Below are positions 43,950 to 55,036 of a DNA stretch of 64,000 nt, piece after piece. The notes under the pieces were generated by a model. The model had not been told where the DNA came from. It was given only the letters and a program-made list of their open reading frames with translations, and made no database searches. Within the stretch, counting starts at the first letter, position 1. Every line of letters begins with the position of its first letter. The translations under genes were made by a program, and so were the position numbers. The DNA is taken from the NCBI GenBank assembly GCA_047495785.1, contig JBLDXI010000004.1, forward strand, positions 1,550,001 to 1,614,000. Reading direction: 5' to 3'. This DNA comes from Lepidodermella squamata (Eukaryota; Gastrotricha).

Positions 43950-46900
43950 ATGCGAACTCTCCTCTTTTTTCTGCTTTTCACTCAAAAATGCGTAGCTCAA
44001 AGCTCGCCAACCCGAGCAGCGTCTTGGGACGATGCCCTAAGCCTACTGCCTGTTCATTCCGATTTCTACTTCTGGTTCCTCGCAAATGGCGATTCGAGGT
44101 ACTACTCGTCTGCCAGCAACACGATGAAAGAGGCAACGAGCACAAACTCCGCTGCTATGGCTGACGGGCCTTACGGCTTGGGAGCTGTAACCGTGGAGAA
44201 CACAGCGACTGGAAACGCTGTGCTCACCTACGATGACCTCGAGAAGCCAGTAACCGATTTCACACTCACCTTCTTCGTGAAAACAGACTGCGTGGATAAG
44301 GGCATTATCAGCTTGAAGCCTTTTTTCTCGATGTACTGCCAGGACTTAAACCTGGTGGTGGCCACATGGAACTCGAACAGAGAAGGAATGACACTCGGCG
44401 AGACGCTGCCCCTCACCACAGAGTCGCCCTGGGCCTTCGTAGCCGTGACTTATGATTCTACTCTACAGCAGGTGCAATGGGCGAATGTCGCTCACTATTC
44501 ATCGGCAATTGAGTTGACTACAATCACGTCAGTTGTTATGGGCTCTTCGTCGCAGACGGTTGCGATTGGCGAGGGCTCTAAAACGGATGCCGGTCAGGAT
44601 TTGCACACTGCAAACACGGTAGATCAATTCGCCTGCATGGCTCTGTACAACAGGCCGTTGGAAAGCGACGAAATCTTTAAAATAATGTTCGCGTGTGGCC
44701 GAGTAATTTCTCCGTCTAACGAGTTGCCTGAGACATTTCGATTGATGCCTCAGATCGACAGTTTAGCCATTCATATGCCGATGAGAAAGGTTGGAGATAA
44801 GGTGTTCCAGAAGTACGGCTCGGACTACTTCCGCCAGGCTTCGAACAGCGGAAATGCTGCTGCGAAAGATTTATTCGGGCCAAATGGTTTCGGATCGATT
44901 TCAGTGCAGAAGGAGGGCCATCGAATTTTCAAGGTCGAAAATCTAAGAACCAACTGGCCAATGACCGTTTCCTTCTACTACAGAGGAACTTGCGAACAGA
45001 ACAGTGCGATTCTCTCCTTGAATGGCAAGGGATTCATATTTTGCAAGCCTAATTCCGGGCTCGTCTACAATGGGCCGACTGATATCGATAATGAATTGAC
45101 GAATGCTGTTCCATATCTACGTCCGAATGACTGGATCTTTTTCGCATTTGTCTTCCGGGACGGCGGGGTTGAGACCTACTACCAACTGCCAGAAAACGAT
45201 TTCATGAGTGTTGGGCCGACTACTAGCAAGGCCTTCACAGCGTTCAGTGGAGGCTATTTCTCGATTGAAGCATTCAGTGGAATGCAGGACCCGAGCCGAA
45301 CATCGGATAGCTTGGCCTGTGTGACTGTTCACAACACAGCTTTGTCGCAGGTGGACCTTCGAATGTTGACGTACACGTGCGGGAAGAGGCCGGCAAGGTC
45401 GGAATTCCTTCCGGATTCTTTCGACGAGTTGCCTCAGCTTGGAAAACTCGTCTACCACATGCCATTTGTCCAGAAGTCGCCGTATTCGGTTTTCGACAAA
45501 TTCGGCTCGACTTTGTGGTACGGTGAGGCTGAGAAGCGATCTTCGACCACATCCCTAGGAGGACCCTTTCAAAGCGGTTATCTCATGGCGAACGGCCTTG
45601 GTCCGAAGATATCCGGGGTAAAAAATCAGGATTCTTTCACTTTTGCTTTCTTCTACTTTGGACCTTGTGCTGAAGCTGTCGGTATCGTCTCCACCCTTCG
45701 TTATCAAATCATCTGTGAAAATGGTAAAATGATTCTAAAAGCTGGGGAGAAATCGTCGGATTCGATAGCATGCGACAGCTCTATATGGAACCTATTCGCA
45801 TTCACCTACTCTTCAGAAATTGTGAGAGGTTTTCGATATGCCCCTTCTCCCTCACCGCCAGTTCAGGCTTTTGAAACTAAAGGCATGAAGATAGACTCAC
45901 CAATGTTCCCAGTATACGACAGTCATCTAATCGGAGATTCTGTAACAAATGCCGCGATTATTGCTAACCCTGAGACGAGGCGAATCTCCTGCGTTAGCTA
46001 TTATTCCGAAGCACTGAGTCTGAGTGATATGTCGAAAATCGTCAAGGGCTGTGGGAAGAAGGAAGGAAGACCGAAAAATCTACCGGATTTCTTCGATTAT
46101 CTGCCTCAGAGACGGAGCTTGGTTTTCTGCGCTCCATTCACTACGCAAACTGGATTATCGCTTTTCGATAAATGGGGGCAGGAAATTACTCTCACAGACC
46201 CTGGGAAGGTCAACATTGTCCCGAAAGGTCCGTATGGTCTCGGATCACTTGGGGGCGCAAAAAATCAATCCGGCCCTTCACTTTCGATCATTCTACCAGC
46301 TTCGTTCACGGTTTCCTTCTTCTTCAAATCGAGCGGTACTGGAAAACAAGGAATCCTTCTAACTGGAAAACTGTCGATCTACTACGATTCGGAAAAGGGT
46401 ATTGTAGCTAAATCGAGGGGTGATGACAAATTGTTTTCCGTTGAAAGAGCTAAGCTTTCCTACGAGCCCAATTCATGGCAATTCCACGCCTATACCTACG
46501 ACTGGCAAACCCGGACCCTGCGAGGCTTCTACATGAGGGAAAGTGATGATAAAGTCAAAGATCAATTTACAACCGTGAATTTGACCCTTGAAGCCTCGGA
46601 TATATTCGGCTATTTTTATGTCCGAATCGGCCTAGCTAGATGCCAAAATCAAGAAACCTGCTACATGGATCCGGGCCAGGAACTTTCGTGTATCGCTTAC
46701 TATTCTTCAGCTTTGACTGATGCCGAAGTCGCGAAACTTCCGTACGCTTGTGGCAAGCCGTACCCGAAACAAGCTTTTCTGCCGTCGAAATTCGGATCCA
46801 TGGCGAAAAATCAGTCTTTAATCACGTATTTGCCTTTGACTTCGAGTTCGAAACTCAGCGCTATCGACAAGTTTGGGACTGATCTGTGGGATGTTACGCC

Positions 46901-48791
46901 GGGTAAACCGATAGCTACGTCAGGTGGACCCTTTGGAATTGGATCTTATTCTGCCGATAAACAACTTCTGGTAGTCAATAATTTGCCAATTTTTGAAAAA
47001 TACACAATCGCCTTCTACTATAAGGGATCCTGTTCCGGGCCATCCGGATTACTGTCCACGGACCGCTTCACAGTGAAATGCGATAACTCCGCCCTTACCT
47101 ATGCTGGTTGGTCAATCGATGGGTATAAAAAGTTCTCGTCGGCAGTTGCCTACGACCAGCCGCAATCTTGGCGATTCTTCGCCTACACTTTCGATAACGG
47201 AACTTTGCTGGGATACCGAGGAACTACTGAATCTAAAAGCGTGGCGCTGGTCAACACAACTAAAAAATTTCCGACTGAGGCGAGGTTTCATTTGGGATAT
47301 TTTAAACTTGAACTGGGAACTTTCTATTATGGATCGACTACCCCTCTAGCCAGTGGGGATGAGTTGGCATGTGTCAGCCTCCATTCAGCTGTCCTTTCGT
47401 TGGATGAATTGGCTCTTCTGGCTGATATTTGCAACGACATACCCTTAAGTACTTCGACTTCGACTACTTCCAGTACAACAACAACATCACTTCCTGCACC
47501 GACTACTACCGTAACGAATGCCAGACTGACCTATTCTACTACGTATTTCAGGCCCATCTCTCAAGCTCCGGCTTCAAGCTTAGAGCCAGAGCCAAGTCAT
47601 CGAAAAACTAAAGATTCAGATGGCGTGACGAAGATTGGAACTACAGTGTCTGCCCAGAGCTTACTGTCCCGGATGGATGCAGGGGACGTAAAACCTCCTT
47701 ACACGCCTTTCGACACTATCGAAAATGTCCTGGGAAATTGCGACCACTTTGAATCGTCGCGATACGCCCCTCCGAATATCGACGAATCGCAACCACTTCC
47801 GGTCAACATAACCTTCTATGTTCCCGGATTGAATGAGCTATCGAGTGCGGATGACACAATTTCGGTGAGCGGGGTCGTCCTGCTATCTTGGTCTGTTCTG
47901 ACTTGCCCCAAGAACTCTACTGACCCGGTCGCGACTCGACCAAAAGAGCAGATCTACGTGGCGAGCCCCGACGAAATCTGGCTCCCCCAGCTTCGGTTCA
48001 TCAACAGCGCCCAGTCGAATGTCTACATGAAGGACGTAGCTGTTGGAGATGATTTCCTAGTCACAATGGACGGAGCTGGGGCTATGGAAAGCCCGAATAA
48101 GACCTACAACTTCTATTGGACTCGAGAGGGGCTATTTAAGGCGGACTGCGCTTTAATGATGGAAAACTTCCCGTTCGACCAACAGACATGCACCTTCATT
48201 TTCGGCCTGCAACGATCGAACAAGCTAGTCACGTTCCAAGACCCGCCAACATTTCTATGGGACATCGGCGCTGTTGATAACTCGGAATGGTTGGTCACAG
48301 ATTTTCGCAGTTACCTATCTTGGGCTTACTTCAATGGGTACAACGTATCGACTGTTGTGTATGAAGTGACGTTAAAGCGATACCCGACTTACTACATGAC
48401 CAATTTGTACCTACCCACTGCGATTTTGGGCAGTTTAGACGTGGCAGCGTTCCTAATGGCTCCATCGATGCCTGAGCGGTCTGCTTTTACGGTGACTATT
48501 CTACTAGCGATGGCTGTTACACAAACCGAGATCATCAGCGAGGCTCCGAATACGGATAGAACTGTTTTGAGTTCCTACATCCAATTGATGGCTTGGTTCT
48601 CGGCTGGAGTAACCATTTACAATTTACTGACGCTATGGCTGGCCTGTTCCTATTTCGTGGAGGGCAAACGTGATATGAAAATAAGGTGTAAGGGACGGAT
48701 TAGCATAGTTAGACTTTTCGATATACCAGCTTTCATCGCAGCATCTGTTTGTTTCGCCATAGCTAACTTCTACATTCTCAGAAAATTGTAA
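43950..48791 (+). CDS. Five-LamG-domain Cys-loop ligand-gated channel C
   Basis: An intact single-exon frame of 1613 aa. The signal peptide is MRTLLFFLLFTQKCVA; the frame is open upstream, but the ATG at 43950 gives the only signal-like start. Five LamG-like domains end at about residues 250, 480, 705, 940 and 1165. A short Ser/Thr-rich stalk comes next. The channel part has IWLPQLRF, the Cys loop (C-13-C around FPFDQQ), M2 PERSAFTVTILLAMAV, M3 and M4. Domain 1 is closest to channel B, while domain 4 is almost identical to channel A, so its ancestry is mosaic. Glu just before the M2 Arg predicts cation selectivity. No vicinal Cys pair is seen in the ligand loop C region. AATAAA lies at 48967-48972. 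Confidence 0.9.
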   Translation: MRTLLFFLLFTQKCVAQSSPTRAASWDDALSLLPVHSDFYFWFLANGDSRYYSSASNTMKEATSTNSAAMADGPYGLGAVTVENTATGNAVLTYDDLEKPVTDFTLTFFVKTDCVDKGIISLKPFFSMYCQDLNLVVATWNSNREGMTLGETLPLTTESPWAFVAVTYDSTLQQVQWANVAHYSSAIELTTITSVVMGSSSQTVAIGEGSKTDAGQDLHTANTVDQFACMALYNRPLESDEIFKIMFACGRVISPSNELPETFRLMPQIDSLAIHMPMRKVGDKVFQKYGSDYFRQASNSGNAAAKDLFGPNGFGSISVQKEGHRIFKVENLRTNWPMTVSFYYRGTCEQNSAILSLNGKGFIFCKPNSGLVYNGPTDIDNELTNAVPYLRPNDWIFFAFVFRDGGVETYYQLPENDFMSVGPTTSKAFTAFSGGYFSIEAFSGMQDPSRTSDSLACVTVHNTALSQVDLRMLTYTCGKRPARSEFLPDSFDELPQLGKLVYHMPFVQKSPYSVFDKFGSTLWYGEAEKRSSTTSLGGPFQSGYLMANGLGPKISGVKNQDSFTFAFFYFGPCAEAVGIVSTLRYQIICENGKMILKAGEKSSDSIACDSSIWNLFAFTYSSEIVRGFRYAPSPSPPVQAFETKGMKIDSPMFPVYDSHLIGDSVTNAAIIANPETRRISCVSYYSEALSLSDMSKIVKGCGKKEGRPKNLPDFFDYLPQRRSLVFCAPFTTQTGLSLFDKWGQEITLTDPGKVNIVPKGPYGLGSLGGAKNQSGPSLSIILPASFTVSFFFKSSGTGKQGILLTGKLSIYYDSEKGIVAKSRGDDKLFSVERAKLSYEPNSWQFHAYTYDWQTRTLRGFYMRESDDKVKDQFTTVNLTLEASDIFGYFYVRIGLARCQNQETCYMDPGQELSCIAYYSSALTDAEVAKLPYACGKPYPKQAFLPSKFGSMAKNQSLITYLPLTSSSKLSAIDKFGTDLWDVTPGKPIATSGGPFGIGSYSADKQLLVVNNLPIFEKYTIAFYYKGSCSGPSGLLSTDRFTVKCDNSALTYAGWSIDGYKKFSSAVAYDQPQSWRFFAYTFDNGTLLGYRGTTESKSVALVNTTKKFPTEARFHLGYFKLELGTFYYGSTTPLASGDELACVSLHSAVLSLDELALLADICNDIPLSTSTSTTSSTTTTSLPAPTTTVTNARLTYSTTYFRPISQAPASSLEPEPSHRKTKDSDGVTKIGTTVSAQSLLSRMDAGDVKPPYTPFDTIENVLGNCDHFESSRYAPPNIDESQPLPVNITFYVPGLNELSSADDTISVSGVVLLSWSVLTCPKNSTDPVATRPKEQIYVASPDEIWLPQLRFINSAQSNVYMKDVAVGDDFLVTMDGAGAMESPNKTYNFYWTREGLFKADCALMMENFPFDQQTCTFIFGLQRSNKLVTFQDPPTFLWDIGAVDNSEWLVTDFRSYLSWAYFNGYNVSTVVYEVTLKRYPTYYMTNLYLPTAILGSLDVAAFLMAPSMPERSAFTVTILLAMAVTQTEIISEAPNTDRTVLSSYIQLMAWFSAGVTIYNLLTLWLACSYFVEGKRDMKIRCKGRISIVRLFDIPAFIAASVCFAIANFYILRKL

Positions 48792-49378
48792 ATGTACACA
48801 AACAACGCGCTGTAGTCGATGCCCAATTTTCTCAGTCAACATGTATTCGCATTATTTCTGTAGTTCTGGAACTGCTGAACAGTTATTTCCTACAGAACTT
48901 TGTACTCAATCAACCTGCTCTTCAATGAAACTTCTTCACTATGTATTTGGACTACATTGATGATTCAATAAAGTAACAAACTTGTCTAGAAGCACATCCG
49001 TGCTCCATTTTGTCAAGAAAATTCACAACAGTAATTCCTCTCATTAATTTGAGGTGTTACTATAGCTATAGGTCACGTTCAGGATACCCCAAGTCATTTG
49101 TTGCGTCTTCATCCTCCACGAATGCAAAGAGGAAGCTTCCATTTCGATCATTGAAGATTGAAAAAAGCGAACACGTTTTATGCTTTATGCAGATTTAGGT
49201 AAACTTACCCTATCACATGGAGATCTTGCAATTTGCAATTTATTAAACAAGCACTAATCTACTATATACAAAACTGCATGTATTCGAATAGACAGTAGAA
49301 TGTTCAACCAATTGAACCAATTGAACTACAAGGCATATATAGAATGAGCTTTATTTGATACAATCGCATACATTGTTT
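48792..49378. other. Channel C 3' flank, convergent with the next gene
   Basis: AATAAA at 48967 probably ends channel C. The rest is AT-rich with nothing recognised. Confidence 0.5.
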
Positions 49379-49885
49379 TCAACTTGTCTTTTTTGATGGA
49401 ACTTCCGAGCCTGATAATAAATTGAGTAATGGAAAATGAGTCTTGAGATATTGGAAACCAGCTGCTAGTCTACTAACACCACTGGGCTTTACCATTTGTT
49501 GAGCCCGCTGAACATCTTCGAGGCGGCAGCTTTCGCGCAAGCGTTCAGCGTAATCTTTCAGTTTTCGAATTTGCTGCTCGTTGCTCTTCAATCTGAGCCC
49601 ACTGTCGCTCATTTCATTGATCACAAGGTTTGCAGCGAAAAGCAGCGACGTGAATTGTTCTATTCGTTCAAATCCGTCTCGAGACATGCCAGCCTTCCGT
49701 TGTTCGTTTGTACAGGCATCTCGAAGCATTTTATATTTTTCCCGCCACTGATCCAACAACAGACTTCTCTCTATATCTAAGTCACTGACCGCAAACTTGA
49801 CTGCTATGTCTATCGCCTCGTGCCAAAGTGTTCCGCCTAACCGATCAGTCACCGGCGGAGAGGCCACTTGTGTATCATCTGCCAT
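49379..49885 (-). CDS. Unrecognised 168-aa alpha-helical protein
   Basis: A single frame starting MADDTQVASPPVTDRLGG and ending KKTS. It is rich in Glu, Arg, Leu and Gln, with probable long helices (for example around EQFTSLLFAANLVINEM and KLKDYAERLRESC). No signal peptide or membrane segment is seen. I recognise no family. It lies 260 bp downstream of another unknown gene on the same strand. It is less certain than its neighbours because only length and composition support it. Confidence 0.5.
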   Translation of the reverse strand: MADDTQVASPPVTDRLGGTLWHEAIDIAVKFAVSDLDIERSLLLDQWREKYKMLRDACTNEQRKAGMSRDGFERIEQFTSLLFAANLVINEMSDSGLRLKSNEQQIRKLKDYAERLRESCRLEDVQRAQQMVKPSGVSRLAAGFQYLKTHFPLLNLLSGSEVPSKKTS

Positions 49886-50145
49886 TCAAGAAGAACGTTT
49901 AAAAAAAAACTAAAATATGAAGACAAAATAAATATAATATGTACAAAATTTTAGAAAAATCAATTTAAAATCAAAATATTAAAGTACATATATTTTTGAT
50001 AAGCACACATTGCTAGACACATCAAACCAAAGATACGTTTTTTACAGCGGTTAAAAAGTAAAAGTTGAACGAATCATGAGCTGTATTATAAACGATTTTG
50101 ATATAAAATTTACTGTTTTCAAAATGCGACTGACTGCTTGATTAT

Positions 50146-50858
50146 TTAGGAATCATCGGGCCCTTCCAAGTGCCTCACCTTTGCACTTTGAAGAGCTTCG
50201 AAAGCCTGTTGCATTGAAGAAGTATGTTCACCTGCCGTTTCGATGTATCGAAAATTGCTGACTTGTGTATCTCCAATTTTTCTTTGAAACAGATAGTCGA
50301 AAAAAGATTTAAAGCCAGCAGTCTCTGCCCAGAGTAACTTTCGATCCATGCCATTTATTTTGCTGAGTTCAAAGGAAAATTGCTGTTTCAGGTATTGTCT
50401 AACAATCGTAACCTTGAACGCGTCAACTTCATAAAATTTTTTAGATTCCTTGAAGTCCAGCATCAACATATTATAAGTCGAAAGCACTCCATCCATATTC
50501 TCGAAGAAAGCAAACACTCTCTGATGAAGAAGACGCGTCCTTTTTATCCTTCTGATAATTGCTCGCGCGTTCGAGAACATTTCGCTCCATTTAAGCAATA
50601 GGTCTTGCCTTCTGTCAACATTTGCACAGAAAACAAAATCCACTAAAAAGTCTGGTGCTTCGTCCCAATAATCTTTGAGTTTGTCAACGATGCTTTGAGG
50701 AACCCAATAATCACCCTAATGAAATTCATAGGAGAATTTATGCGTGTTAATGGTTTCATCATTCAACTTACAACAGACTCTTGAGTCCCCAGTATTTCAT
50801 TGATTGACATCTGACGAAAAATGCCGATCATATTGTTCTGCTGTTCTGTTTCTGGCAT
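50146..50858 (-). CDS. Unrecognised 218-aa protein, two exons
   Basis: Exon 50772-50858 (starts MPETEQQNNMIGIFRQM) joins exon 50146-50715 in phase 0 across a 56-bp GT-AG intron (donor GTAAGTTG, acceptor CATTAG). The product is cytosolic-looking, mostly helical, with aromatic-rich stretches (FVFCANVDRRQDLLLKW, FDYLFQRKIGD). No catalytic motif is recognised. The intact splice junction in frame supports a real gene. Confidence 0.6.
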
Positions 50859-52905
50859 GATAGTTAGCGGACTGCAATCGCCTTGCACTGCGAAGGTTGA
50901 TAAAACTCTTTAGTGCAGGAGAATAGTTTTATATAATATTAGGATTATGTGATGATCAGCGTGAAAAGTTAAGGCCCAGTGTAAATTTGAGCGCGATCAT
51001 ATTGAGATTGCGGAGTTTTGATCTGGTCTTTTATAGGTATAATACACATTACGATTTACTTTATTCACATTTTTGGGAATAAATTATAAACGGATCCACT
51101 CACCACGCTCGAATAATTTTTAAATCGTGTCATAAATGTTTAATATCTGTCTATTCATGAGACGTACTATAGGACGCCGCGGCTTCGAAGCTCCCGTTAC
51201 ACGGGCCCCTGGAAGGCCGCGGACTGTGCATATCGGAAAGTGCATATGAATTAAATTTTAGTCCAGTAATTTCGAAATTAAAAAAAATTTAATTTATGAA
51301 ATTTTAATTTTTTAATGTCAATAATTAAAAACCGCTGAGAATTAATTTACAGCAAAAGATCGGCGTGGCGCTGTGTAAAGATGTGTTGATCTCGTTGATC
51401 TTAAGCAAAAAAGAGGCTTGAGATGACTGCAAAAAGTGTAATGAGATGATTCATAGGTCGAGTTGGACTTTGGACCTCATTAAAAAAATCACGCTTTTTC
51501 TGATTCTCATCAAGCCGCGGCGTCCTATAGTACGTCTCATGTGTCTATTTACTTTTATTGCTAGGGGCGAATCCGGACGGTTTGTTTTGGACTGATTTTG
51601 GCTATTTTCACGGAAATTCTAGCGGAAAATCGGAATTTTAAAATGTATTGCTCAAAAATTTCAGAATCGCAAATTCAATGACCGGAGACACAGTTTTAAA
51701 GCCTTGCTATGAATCGTATTTGAATGCAATTGGAGTGAAAATGATGGCGGGAGGTAGCTGTGCTCGCTACTAACTATGAATAACATTATAATATTGCATT
51801 TATTCAAAATTGGAAGTAGAAAGCATCGCTTTGATCCTCTAAAGGCGTACAACACACATTACAACTTCCCAGAAATTGCGGGTTAAATACCAATGAGAAA
51901 AACTATAAGAAAAGCAAAACGAGACGATTTGATAACGCAATGGCAAATTTCAAATTCCAAATGAAGAAGAAATAGAGAAAAGAAAATTGCGATTTGTGTG
52001 AGCGCCGTCGCAAAAAGACCAAAACTCCGTGTGTGCGGGCGGGCTTACGCGCACAGCAAACGCGCACGCCCACACACACAAACACACGCTCATGCCTTAT
52101 CATGGCTTACCTCATTTATATCATTCAAAACTCCAAGATTTATATATCAAAACGCTGGTTTCCCATTATAGCATGGACGCATGCATACTCTTGAACCTTA
52201 AGTGATACCTATACACATTAATCTTTCTTAACGCTGTGCGTCACCTCTTATATATCAGCAAAGTAAAGAATGGTTTGATAAATTAATGGGATAAAATAGC
52301 GTTAAAACTGTAAACAATTAGGCTGTAAACAATAAACAATCATGCGTCACGCCTGTAAACAAGCTTCCGGTTTGCAGCAACAAAGTCCAAATACAAAAAT
52401 AGCGCGCGAAATTCAAATGTTCTGCTATTCATGTCAATGCGACTTTGATAAATGTCGAGTCAAACTGATGCATTCATACTGTTCAAACTCGAAAGCAATT
52501 CTATCATATTGACCGAGGTCTTGTAAGCGCTAATCGAAAGGAAAAATGAAGTTTGATTGTTTGAAATTCATCAAAACTGGGAGAAAATTAGACGGGAAAC
52601 AAGGAAATAACAGGAAAATTGAATAATCTAAGCAGCGTTTTCCAAGCGATTGAGATCGAATGCTAAAAATTAATGGGAAATTTGAGGACAAATAAAATGG
52701 TTTTCGTTTCTGTTTTCGCTAGATCGCCAACCAACTGGTGCGTCGAACTTTTGCTTTGACCAGTCTTGAATTTTTTGAAAAACTTCGATTAATTTGTACC
52801 AGCGTTAATAAGCAGCTCATCAGTTACCACTGCAATCTGCAAATTTATTTTATTGAAAAATTTTCAGATCCAATTTCAAATTTCCTCACCTGACTTGTCG
52901 ACGTT
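50859..52905. other. Intergenic, one MITE, otherwise AT-rich
   Basis: It contains the 386-bp MITE at 51156-51541 and a CA/CACG-rich patch near 52020-52090. No gene is supported. Confidence 0.5.
51156..51541. mobile_element. MITE with 8-bp target duplication (hAT-like)
   Basis: Terminal inverted repeats of about 30 bp start CATGAGACGTACTATAGGAC. The 386-bp element is flanked by the exact 8-bp direct repeat TGTCTATT. No coding capacity. The TIR sequence differs from the CAGTGTGCGA family, so this is a second family; 8-bp duplication suits hAT or P-type transposases. Confidence 0.75.
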
Positions 52906-53643
52906 TCATGCCAAGTTGAAAAGGTAATCTTTGATTGGGAGTGGACGACCGCGTCTGTTCGGAGCTTCACAAGGCGGATCCATAGCAGCTGGCAGCTTGC
53001 AACACCTCATCTGTACGTAGTTGAGCCCTGTATCATCACCTAGGAAATCTCAAATGCCAAAACTTCATAAATATCGAAATCGGAGTTTACTTATCAGCCC
53101 CTGGAATTCCTCGACGCGAGTCTGAAGGCCGCACAAAGCGTGGCGAAGCGGGCATCTGAGCACCCACGACCATTGACCGAACGGCCCAGTACCAGGCGCT
53201 TCAATCTGCTTGCCGTCATCGCACAACAGCCGCACGCCGTTCGCAGCCGTGTCATCGCCCGCCCACTGGCGAGGTTCGGTTTTCAGCGCGAACCCAACCG
53301 CCCAGCCGTCGCACATCACGTCGCCATGCCATACGCCGAACTGACCAACACTGGACATGATTTCGTGCCAGTTTGAAGAACACTCCCAGCCGCGTCTCCG
53401 GCTGCTGCAGTGCAGCATCACGCCATTCATCGCTGTGTCGTCGCCTTGAAAGTCGTAAGGTTCCACCTTTTGGCTGTAGCCGACGACGTAAGTGCCTGGG
53501 CGGCAGAACTCCCATTCGCCAGTGCTGCCCCAAGGCGTAACCGAAGGAGGCCCCAGTTCTAGTGGACTAACATCAGTACGGCAGTTAGCAATATCAGATC
53601 CTATGAGTATGAGAACTGAGGTAATCAAATTCAGCTTCATCAT
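52906..53643 (-). CDS. VMO1-like secreted protein
   Basis: Two exons (53091-53643, 52906-53039) give 228 aa, joined in frame across a 51-bp intron. The signal peptide is MMKLNLITSVLILIGSDIA. The mature part has three repeats typical of the vitelline membrane outer layer protein 1 fold: GEWEFCRPGTYVVGYSQKVE with GDDTAMNGVMLHC, then GVWHGDVMCDGWAVGF with GDDTAANGVRLLC, then GQWSWVLRCPLRHALCGLQ with DDTGLNYVQMRCC. The intron splits the third repeat, and splicing restores the DDT-x-LN motif. VMO1 proteins are secreted beta-prism proteins in egg coats, tears and many invertebrate secretions. A Pro/Arg tail follows the last repeat. Confidence 0.9.
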
Positions 53644-54156
53644 GCAAATTAGGAATTAGGCTGGAAAAGAAAAGTAGCAGACATCTCATCTCATCTCATA
53701 TTCAAAAACAAAAAACGTCTGCTGCATTTCCCGCACGAAAATTCCGGTTGTTTTGCCATTAATTTGAAATATATCCCAGCAGAAATATCTGAACTAGATC
53801 GGCAAAAATCCTTGAAAAATAACTAGAAACCCTAAACAATGCCCTGAACTTTGACATCGAAAGCCTCTGACATTTGTAAGCTTAAGATAATGGCTATTTG
53901 TTTTAAGAGATTACTCAGGGATTTGGGGATTTTTCCAATTAGGCAATGGGAAAACCAGCTGGAGAATAATGTATGATTTTCAATAGAGTTAATCATTCAG
54001 CTCTCAGCCTGGCATGCGTTGAATCTGTATCGGAAAATGGAGCCGAGAAGCTTAATGTAAACGATGCATTAGCATTTTTCGATTTTCAGACCGCGAACAA
54101 TTTTACAAAGAATTCAGCTGGAAAACATTAAAATAAAGCTGAAATCATAACTCAGC
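53644..54156. other. Intergenic, nothing recognised
   Basis: No supported coding, RNA or repeat feature is seen. Confidence 0.4.
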
Positions 54157-54960
54157 TTAAGGATAGGCTAAATTCAGCATTCTCTTACGCCTATCGAGTG
54201 GGTTTAGTCCTAACTTGTGAACCTCTGAACAAATCATTGGTACGTTAGGAGCAAAGTGGATCAATCTTGGCGTGAACCTTTCCTGTTTTTTTTCTCCGAG
54301 TTCTGAACTGGTCAGCTTATATAAGTCGTGCAATTGGTGCCGCTTTTTTGGCGTTGTCGAGCGTTGTTTGCGCTGACCGCTTATGCCCAGCCGATGCATG
54401 CTCGTTGATCAGTTGCCGCTGCTCCTCACGTGAAACGGCTCGAGAAAAGGAAATACTGGCAGCTCCGCTCACGGGGCCACTGGTGGCGACAGAGGATGAC
54501 TCGTCGTCGCTCACGGCAACCGGTGGGACGTTTTCTTCCTCCGTTTTTTCTTCAGCATCATCTTCAATGAAAGGAATGTTCAAGTCGGGAACGTCCTCTT
54601 CCAAAATCACCGCGTTTCTTAACTGCTGAGGAACGATCTCCATAGGACAGCCACGGCGAGGTTCCGCCGCAAACAGGACTTGAAACGGCGTTTTTTGCCA
54701 CCCAAGGTCCGATGTGGTCAGGAATTTGTTTGACAATTGAACGAAAGGTAAAGAAGCCGGCCAATTTTGTGTTCGATTGGAGATACAACAAGCTGAAATC
54801 ATAGGCTTCGTATCCTCGTTTGACCGCTCCACTGAACCCTGAGACTGAGGATGCCGGGCTTGACCGTTGATTACGACTAGACCCTCCCAAAGCACAGCGA
54901 ATTCGGATATGACCGACGGCCTCCAACATTGACCACTTCATACTTCTTAAGCAATCTGAA
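54157..54960 (-). pseudogene. Integrase-core remnant (transposon-derived)
   Basis: On the minus strand INGQARHPQSQGSVERSNED matches the last catalytic block (RPRHPQSQGSVERAN, with the DDE glutamate) of retroviral-type integrases. The form is the one found in gypsy/Ginger-related and KRBA2-like host sequences. FVQLSNKFLTTS and TPFQVLFAAEPR follow as expected. An acidic Ser-rich stretch and REEQRQLINEH come next, then a shift of frame near 54320. The two earlier catalytic Asp blocks are missing, so it is a broken remnant. Confidence 0.65.
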
Positions 54961-55036
54961 TTCATTAAGGTCAATAATAATTAGAAATTTAGGTAATAGT
55001 AAGCAATTACTTACTTGTAGTCACGAGATTGTCTAG

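Noticed and set aside
54317-54974. 136-codon frame overlapping the integrase remnant
   Set aside because: It is an alternative frame of the same stretch and lacks the integrase motifs.
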